From NCBI GenBank assembly GCA_035325905.1, contig DAOKYY010000030.1, forward strand, positions 1-37,934: DNA of 37,934 bases, given 5' to 3'. The notes beneath the pieces were generated by a model. The model was not told the DNA's origin. It did not search any database and saw nothing but the letters and a program-made list of their open reading frames with translations. The position numbers and the translations under genes are program-made. The DNA is from DYGX01 sp035325905. Its GTDB lineage: Bacteria; Chloroflexota; Anaerolineae; Aggregatilineales; Aggregatilineaceae. This document shows, in pieces, positions 33,892-37,934 of the stretch (the first letter of the stretch is position 1; the number at the start of each line of letters is the position of its first letter).

Positions 33892-34016
33892 GTTTTGGTA
33901 AGCACCTCCGAAGCATGGCTGCTCGCTTACAAAACCGCCGATTCGGGGCTGTTCCGGTCCTCGACGTGTCGAAGTTGGTAAGCACCTCTCCTCATGACCA
34001 AACTGCTTACCAAAAC
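33892..34016. repeat. Tandem pair of palindromic elements with 80-base period
   Basis: Two hairpins. Copy 1 has arms GTTTTGGTAAGC (33892-33903) and GCTTACAAAAC (33925-33935). Copy 2 has arms TTGGTAAGC (33975-33983) and GCTTACCAA (34005-34013). The left arms with their flank form a 14-base direct repeat, TTGGTAAGCACCTC, at 33895 and 33975. Both loops contain CATG. The outermost arms are also perfect 12-base complements (33892-33903 with 34005-34016). The esterase stop lies 6 bases beyond. It has the look of a REP-like or small non-autonomous element. Confidence 0.65.
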
Positions 34017-34021
34017 GGCGA

Positions 34022-34690
34022 TCAGACCTCGTCGGACACTAGCTCGGACAGCAGCGCGCGGGCGAATGACAGCTCGTCCTCGTTGATGGTGTGCCCCATG
34101 CCGGGGTAAATGCGCCGCGTGACCGCCCCGCCCAGCCGGGCCAGCACATCCGCGCTGTGCTGGACGCGCGGCAGCGGGATGTGCGCGTCGCGGTCGCCGC
34201 AGCCGATGAACACCGGCGTCCCGCCGAGCGCCCCGGCGTAATCGCGCGGCGCGTCGTCCGGTCCAATCAGCCCGCCGCTGAACGCCAGCACCCCGCCATA
34301 GCGCCGGGCGTGTCGCGCGGCGTGTTCCAGCGCCAGACACGCCCCCTGCGAAAACCCCGCCAGCGCGATCCGCCCCGCCGGGATACCGGCCTCCATGACC
34401 TCGGCCACGACCGACTCGACCAGCGCGAGCGCCGACGAGAGAAATGGCTCGTTGGCCGCCAGCGGCGCGGTGAAAGGATAGGGATACCAGGTGTGCCCCG
34501 CCGCCTGGGGCGCGAGATAGGCAAACCCGTCTCGCCCGATCTCACTCGCCAGGGCGAGGATGCTGCCGGCGGTCGCGCCGCGCCCGTGCAGCAGGATCAG
34601 CGCGGCGCGCGCCTGCTCCAGCGGCTCACCGGCGCGCTGCACCGGTTGCCCGGCGTGCGGGCCGGAGCGCGCCCGCTCAGCCACGGGCAT
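34022..34690 (-). CDS. Phospholipase/carboxylesterase family hydrolase (MhqD-like)
   Basis: 222 residues of the Abhydrolase_2 group. The nucleophile is S114 in AGFSQGA, the acid D168 in GDRDAHIP and the base H200 in GMGHTINEDE; HGRGA near residue 35 supplies the oxyanion hole. It starts 14 bases inside the 3' end of the ring-cleavage dioxygenase gene, so the two are co-translated. The same pairing (dioxygenase plus this hydrolase type) occurs in the Bacillus subtilis quinone-response genes mhqE-mhqD, so it may act on the ring-opened product. No signal peptide. Confidence 0.87.
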   Translation of the reverse strand: MPVAERARSGPHAGQPVQRAGEPLEQARAALILLHGRGATAGSILALASEIGRDGFAYLAPQAAGHTWYPYPFTAPLAANEPFLSSALALVESVVAEVMEAGIPAGRIALAGFSQGACLALEHAARHARRYGGVLAFSGGLIGPDDAPRDYAGALGGTPVFIGCGDRDAHIPLPRVQHSADVLARLGGAVTRRIYPGMGHTINEDELSFARALLSELVSDEV

Positions 34691-35672
34691 CCTCGCGGCC
34701 CGGCAGGCGGATTGGCGGCAGAACGCGCTCGATTAGCGCGCGCTGTTCTTCGTACCAGGGCGGCAGCTTGAGCGCCGTGCCGAGCGCGCCGGGGGCTTCG
34801 TCCAGCGTGAAACCGGGCGGATCGGTCGCGATCTCGAACAGCACGCCGCCCGGCTCGCGGAAGTAGATCGACGTGAAATATTGCCGGTCCAGAATATCCG
34901 TGACGTGCAGCCCGCGCGCGCTGATTCGCGCCTGCCACGCTTGCTGCTGGTCCCGGTCGCCGGTTCGCCACGCGACGTGATGGACCGTGCCCGCGCCGCC
35001 CGCCGCCGGAGCCGCGCCCGGCAGGTGCAGCACGTCGACGCGCGTCCCGATCGGGATGCCTGTGGTGCTGTCCGAATCGCTGTCCAGTGCGCTTTCCACG
35101 ATGTGATAGCGCGTGCGCTCTCCGGCGTGATCGACGGCGGTGAAGCCCAGCGCGCCGCGCAGCACCTGGTCGGTCACATCAGCGTCCGCTTCCCACAAGG
35201 TGACGCTGTGCACGCCGCGAATCGCGTGCTGCGCCGCCACCGGACCGCCCTCCCAGCCGGGGATCGTCTCCACACCCGCGTCGCCGACCAGCTCCAGCGC
35301 CAGACCGTCAGGGTCGGCGAAGGTCAGCACGTCCTGCTCGAAGCGCGTGTCCGACGCCACCTCAACGCCGGACGCGGCGAGGCGCTCGCGCCAGAACCCC
35401 AGTGACGCGACCGGCACGCTGAACGCCGTCGCGCCGATCTGACCGGCGCCCCGGCGGCCCCGTCGCGCGCCGGGCCACGGAAAGAAGGTCAGAATCGTGC
35501 CGGGATGCCCCAGCGCGTCGCCGTAGTAGAAGTGATAGGTGCCGGGGTCGTCGAAGTTGACGGTCTGCTTCACCAGCCGCATCCCGAGCACGCCCGCGTA
35601 AAAGTCCACGTTGCGCTGCGGATCGCTGGCGATCGCGGTGACGTGATGGATGCCGGTCAGCGGTTCAGTCAT
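34677..35672 (-). CDS. Ring-cleaving dioxygenase, VOC superfamily (MhqO/LinE/PcpA-like)
   Basis: 331 residues with two VOC halves. Likely Fe(II) ligands are a His of IHHVTAI (9-10), a His of VHHVAWRT (231-232) and E280 in GVLFE, matching the His/His/Glu triad spacing known in PcpA. This group cleaves hydroquinones or catechol-like rings and is induced by quinones in Firmicutes. The start begins MTEPLTGIHHVTAIA. The stop overlaps the esterase gene. A luciferase-like oxidoreductase lies directly upstream. The substrate is inferred from family, not shown. Confidence 0.87.
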   Translation of the reverse strand: MTEPLTGIHHVTAIASDPQRNVDFYAGVLGMRLVKQTVNFDDPGTYHFYYGDALGHPGTILTFFPWPGARRGRRGAGQIGATAFSVPVASLGFWRERLAASGVEVASDTRFEQDVLTFADPDGLALELVGDAGVETIPGWEGGPVAAQHAIRGVHSVTLWEADADVTDQVLRGALGFTAVDHAGERTRYHIVESALDSDSDSTTGIPIGTRVDVLHLPGAAPAAGGAGTVHHVAWRTGDRDQQQAWQARISARGLHVTDILDRQYFTSIYFREPGGVLFEIATDPPGFTLDEAPGALGTALKLPPWYEEQRALIERVLPPIRLPGREDARG

Positions 35673-35703
35673 CGGGGTCGCCCTTCCGTTGCTCGTCGTA
35701 TGG

Positions 35704-36609
35704 TTACACTCCGCCGCTTAACGCGGCGCGCACCGCCGGGACAACTTCCCGCGCGAAGACCTCGATCTGCGCCTGCTCGTCACCAGCCACCGGCCAGAAC
35801 ACGAAGGTGTCCATGCGGTCCTCGCGGTAGAGCTTCACGATCGCCTCGATCCAATGCTCGACCGGTCCGACCAGGCCCTTGTCGGGGCTGACGCCGCTGC
35901 CTTCAGGCACGATCGCGCCCATTAGATTGTAGCCGCGCCGGATTTCGGATGGCGAGCGCCCCGCCTGGGCTGCGCCCTCGTCGATCGAGCGATTGAGCGC
36001 GGGGAGGCGGCTCTCCGGGACATACGAATTGGAGACCAGCACGCCGTCCGCCTGCCGCCCGGCGAGGCGCAGCATGCGCGGGCCGACCGCGCCCGCCCAG
36101 ATCGGGATACGGTGCGCCGGGCCGGGGCCGGGGCGCGCGCCCTCGACGCGATAGAACTTGCCCTCGTAGCTGAATGATCCGCCGGCGTGGTCGAGCATGC
36201 CGCGAATGATCGTCAGCGCGTCCTTGAACGCGCCGTAGGCTTCGCCGGGCGCGCGGTGCGGCACGCCATACGCGGTGATCCCTTGCCAGAAAGCGCCCGC
36301 GCCGATGCCCAGCTCGACGCGCCCGCCGCTAAGCAGGTCGAGCGTCGCAGCCTGCTTGGCGAGCATAGCCGGGGGCCGAAGCGGGATGTTCGCGACGTTC
36401 GTCACCAGATGCACGCGCCCGGTGCGCGCGGCCAGCATACTCAAAAGCGTCCAGGTTTCGAACATCCGCCGGTTGTACGGGTGGTCCTGGACCGCGATCA
36501 GGTCCAGCCCCGCGCGATCGGCGATCGCGGCCCGCGCGAAGGGCGCGTCCAGATCGGGCAGGGTCGGATCGATGTTGGCGCCGAAGCGCGGCGCAAGCAG
36601 GTCGGGCAT
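35704..36609 (-). CDS. LLM-class flavin-dependent oxidoreductase
   Basis: 301 residues from the ATG at 36609 (MPDLLAPRFGANIDPT), with AGGAGG about 6 bases upstream; the longer frame adds a Pro/Arg-rich stretch outside the family. It is a luciferase-like TIM barrel with LVTNVANIPLRPPAMLAKQAATLDLLSGGRVELGIGAG split over the core strands, and the WAGAVGPRMLRLAGRQADG segment typical of F420-dependent members. It uses reduced FMN or F420. The 31-base gap to the dioxygenase gene suggests one transcript. Confidence 0.85.
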   Translation of the reverse strand: MPDLLAPRFGANIDPTLPDLDAPFARAAIADRAGLDLIAVQDHPYNRRMFETWTLLSMLAARTGRVHLVTNVANIPLRPPAMLAKQAATLDLLSGGRVELGIGAGAFWQGITAYGVPHRAPGEAYGAFKDALTIIRGMLDHAGGSFSYEGKFYRVEGARPGPGPAHRIPIWAGAVGPRMLRLAGRQADGVLVSNSYVPESRLPALNRSIDEGAAQAGRSPSEIRRGYNLMGAIVPEGSGVSPDKGLVGPVEHWIEAIVKLYREDRMDTFVFWPVAGDEQAQIEVFAREVVPAVRAALSGGV

Positions 36610-36680
36610 CTGAGCCTCCTGTTCACAGGGTCGAAGCGGGGGGCGCCGGGAGCGACGCCCCCCGGTGGGGTCAGGCAATC

Positions 36681-37220
36681 TTAAGCGGTCGCCGCCGCCT
36701 GTTCCTTGACCAGCTCCAGCTCGATGTCGACTTTAATCTCTTCGCCGACCAGCACGCCGCCTGCCTCAAGCGCCTGGTTCCAGGTCAGGCCCCAGTCCTT
36801 GCGGTTGATCTTGGTGCGCGCCTGGAAGCCCGCGCTCAGGTTCCCCCAGGGGTTGGTCAGAATGCCGGTGTGCTCCACATCAAGCACGACCGGGCGCGTC
36901 ACGTCGCGAATGGTCAGGTCGCCGTGCAGCCGGGCGGTCTTCTCGCCGGTGCGCTCGACGCGCGTGCTCTTGAAGACGATATGCGGGTATTTTTCGGCAT
37001 CAAGGAAGTCAGCCGAGCGCAGATGACCATCGCGCTGCGCCTCGCGCGTGTTGATGCTCGCCGCGTCGATCTTGACTTCGACAGTCGTGTTTTCAGGGCG
37101 CTCTTCGTCCAGGTTGACCGTTCCGCTTAGCTGCTGGAACTCGCCCCGGACGTTCGAGATCATCATATGACGGACGGTGAAATGAACTGCCGAGTGTGCC
37201 GTGTCGATCTTCCAAGCCAT
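36681..37220 (-). CDS. YceI family protein
   Basis: 179 residues from the ATG at 37220 (MAWKIDTAHSAVHF), with GGAGGAGA at 37231-37238 (minus). It is a lipocalin-like beta-barrel that binds polyisoprenoid or quinone-type lipids in the hydrophobic core. Family marks are DTAHSAVHFTVRHMMISNVRG, FLDAEKYPHIVFKST split by loops, and FQARTKINRKDWGL. Unlike E. coli YceI there is no signal peptide, so it is cytoplasmic. Its promoter contains the motif shared with the marR promoter. It is followed 71 bases later by the oxidoreductase gene. Confidence 0.9.
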   Translation of the reverse strand: MAWKIDTAHSAVHFTVRHMMISNVRGEFQQLSGTVNLDEERPENTTVEVKIDAASINTREAQRDGHLRSADFLDAEKYPHIVFKSTRVERTGEKTARLHGDLTIRDVTRPVVLDVEHTGILTNPWGNLSAGFQARTKINRKDWGLTWNQALEAGGVLVGEEIKVDIELELVKEQAAATA

Positions 37221-37301
37221 GATGTGCTTCTCCTCCAGAGAGTACAACGAACCTTGCGCTGCCTGTTCGGACGGGCCACGCCGGCCCATCCCCTGACGAT
37301 A

Positions 37302-37345
37302 TGGTTTACACTATATACTGTATACATATAAACCAAATCTGCCAA
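37302..37345 (-). promoter_or_regulatory. yceI promoter with MarR-type operator
   Basis: On the minus strand TTGGCA (37345-37340) and TACAGT (37322-37317) lie 17 bases apart. Inside the spacer is TTGGTTTATATGT (37336-37324, minus), the same 13 bases found in the marR promoter. The region also holds an inverted repeat TGGTTTA (37302-37308) / TAAACCA (37329-37335). Confidence 0.65.
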
Positions 37346-37391
37346 AAAATGACTCGCATGATGGCGAGCCGCGTGCTCCTGCCGCCGGACG

Positions 37392-37850
37392 CTAGTCCCG
37401 TTCGCGCAGCGTGCGGTCCCAGCGGGCGAGCAGGGCCATCAACTGCGACCGGTCGCGCTCGTCCAGCGCCTCAAGCTGCTGCGCCAGCATCGCTTCGAGC
37501 GCAGGCGCGGCAGCCTCGAAGGCGGCGCGCCCGGCGGGCGTCAGGTACAGCCGGTGCGAGCGCCGGTCGTCCGGGTCCGGCTGGCGCTTGACCAGCCCGG
37601 CGCATTCCAGCCGGTCGAGCAGCCCTGCGACGTTGCCCTTCGTAACCAGCAGCCGCCCGGCCAGCGCCTGCTGATTCAGCCCCGGCGCGGTCGCGATGTG
37701 CGACAACACGTCGAACTGGCTGCTCGTCAGGCCATACTGCGCCAGGAGCGCCTGCTCCGCGTGCACCACGCGCTGATAGATGCGCACCAGGTGCAGCCAG
37801 CTCAGCACGCTGCGGCGGTACGGGCGCTTGATCGTGACGGGGTCAGGCAT
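37392..37850 (-). CDS. MarR family transcriptional regulator
   Basis: 152 residues from the ATG at 37850 (MPDPVTIKRPYRRS). The winged helix-turn-helix spans about 45-110, with LTSSQFDVLSHIATAPGLNQQALA, the recognition helix in VTKGNVAGLLDRLECAGLVKR and the wing DPDDRRSHRLYLT. Helices at both ends form the dimer interface. No regulatory cysteine is obvious; the single Cys sits in LECAGLV, in the region between recognition helix and wing. It is transcribed toward yceI and the detoxification genes, and its own promoter carries the candidate operator, so autorepression is likely. Confidence 0.92.
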   Translation of the reverse strand: MPDPVTIKRPYRRSVLSWLHLVRIYQRVVHAEQALLAQYGLTSSQFDVLSHIATAPGLNQQALAGRLLVTKGNVAGLLDRLECAGLVKRQPDPDDRRSHRLYLTPAGRAAFEAAAPALEAMLAQQLEALDERDRSQLMALLARWDRTLRERD

Positions 37851-37871
37851 CCTCAGGGTCACTTCAGACCA

Positions 37872-37888
37872 TTGGTTTATATGTGAAC
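37872..37888 (+). promoter_or_regulatory. Candidate MarR operator at the marR promoter
   Basis: TTGGTTTATATGT (37872-37884) followed by GAAC gives an imperfect palindrome, GTTTA-TATG-TGAAC. It sits 9 bases after the -10 element on the minus strand, covering the transcription start region, where a repressor would block initiation. The same 13 bases lie in the yceI promoter. Confidence 0.6.
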
Positions 37889-37896
37889 TATTTCTG

Positions 37897-37925
37897 ATTA
37901 TAGCGGACTGTGTCGCGCATGTCAA
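37897..37925 (-). promoter_or_regulatory. Consensus promoter of marR
   Basis: A perfect TTGACA (37925-37920) and a perfect TATAAT (37902-37897) with a 17-base spacer on the minus strand. It is the only fully consensus promoter in the window. Strength this high is typical where a repressor keeps the gene down. Confidence 0.88.
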
Positions 37926-37934
37926 GAGCATCCC

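Noticed and set aside
33677..34021. A CRISPR-like repeat in the gap between the esterase and FHA genes
   Set aside because: There are only two copies with an 80-base period, no regular spacers and no cas genes.

Overview
This is a 37.9 kb stretch of GC-rich bacterial chromosome. The gene set suggests a Chloroflexota bacterium, most likely of the Anaerolineae or a close relative. The supporting signs are a tRNA-Thr/Tyr/Thr cluster leading into tuf, a FabL-type enoyl reductase, a Cx3C zinc site in DnaG, a PreP-like M16C protease and membrane-anchored TPR/PD40 proteins. That taxonomic call is an inference from gene content; no 16S rRNA is present. There are no insertion sequences, prophage genes or CRISPR arrays. 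Apart from a MntA-HepT toxin-antitoxin pair, the window is ordinary core and niche metabolism.

Layout. At 1-485 (minus) three tRNAs run into the first codons of tuf. At 679-6831 (plus) lie a PreP-like peptidase, an acyl-CoA dehydrogenase and its electron acceptor EtfB/EtfA. At 6910-9598 coaBC (plus) faces coaX (minus), with mntA-hepT between these two CoA biosynthesis genes. A self-cleaving S58/P1 peptidase follows. At 10819-13839 a consensus promoter drives a 32-codon leader ORF, two intrinsic-terminator-like hairpins, an ABC-2 exporter pair and a methyltransferase; this is the best candidate for an undescribed regulatory system here. At 13915-18484 are YihY, an alpha/beta hydrolase coupled to a lectin-like protein, fabL and a REC-histidine kinase.

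From 18642 to 30205 every gene is on the minus strand. In transcription order they are four paralogous TPR-plus-membrane-anchor proteins (one carrying a PD40 propeller), an M50 site-2 protease with CBS domains, dnaG, rpoD, a zinc-ribbon/Nudix/GNAT fusion, the trans-editing factor AlaX and a metallo-beta-lactamase-fold protein that has lost most zinc ligands. Then come a PfkB kinase and endonuclease III (plus), a PhoB-type response regulator and a zinc-ribbon FHA protein (minus). An element made of two palindromes 80 bp apart follows.

The right end (34022-37850, minus) resembles a quinone/electrophile response locus: an esterase, a ring-cleavage dioxygenase, a luciferase-like oxidoreductase, YceI and a MarR regulator. 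The 13-base motif TTGGTTTATATGT lies in both the yceI and the marR promoter regions, which makes it the probable MarR operator. Gene starts were chosen from ribosome-binding sites and family alignment, and often lie inside the longest open frame.
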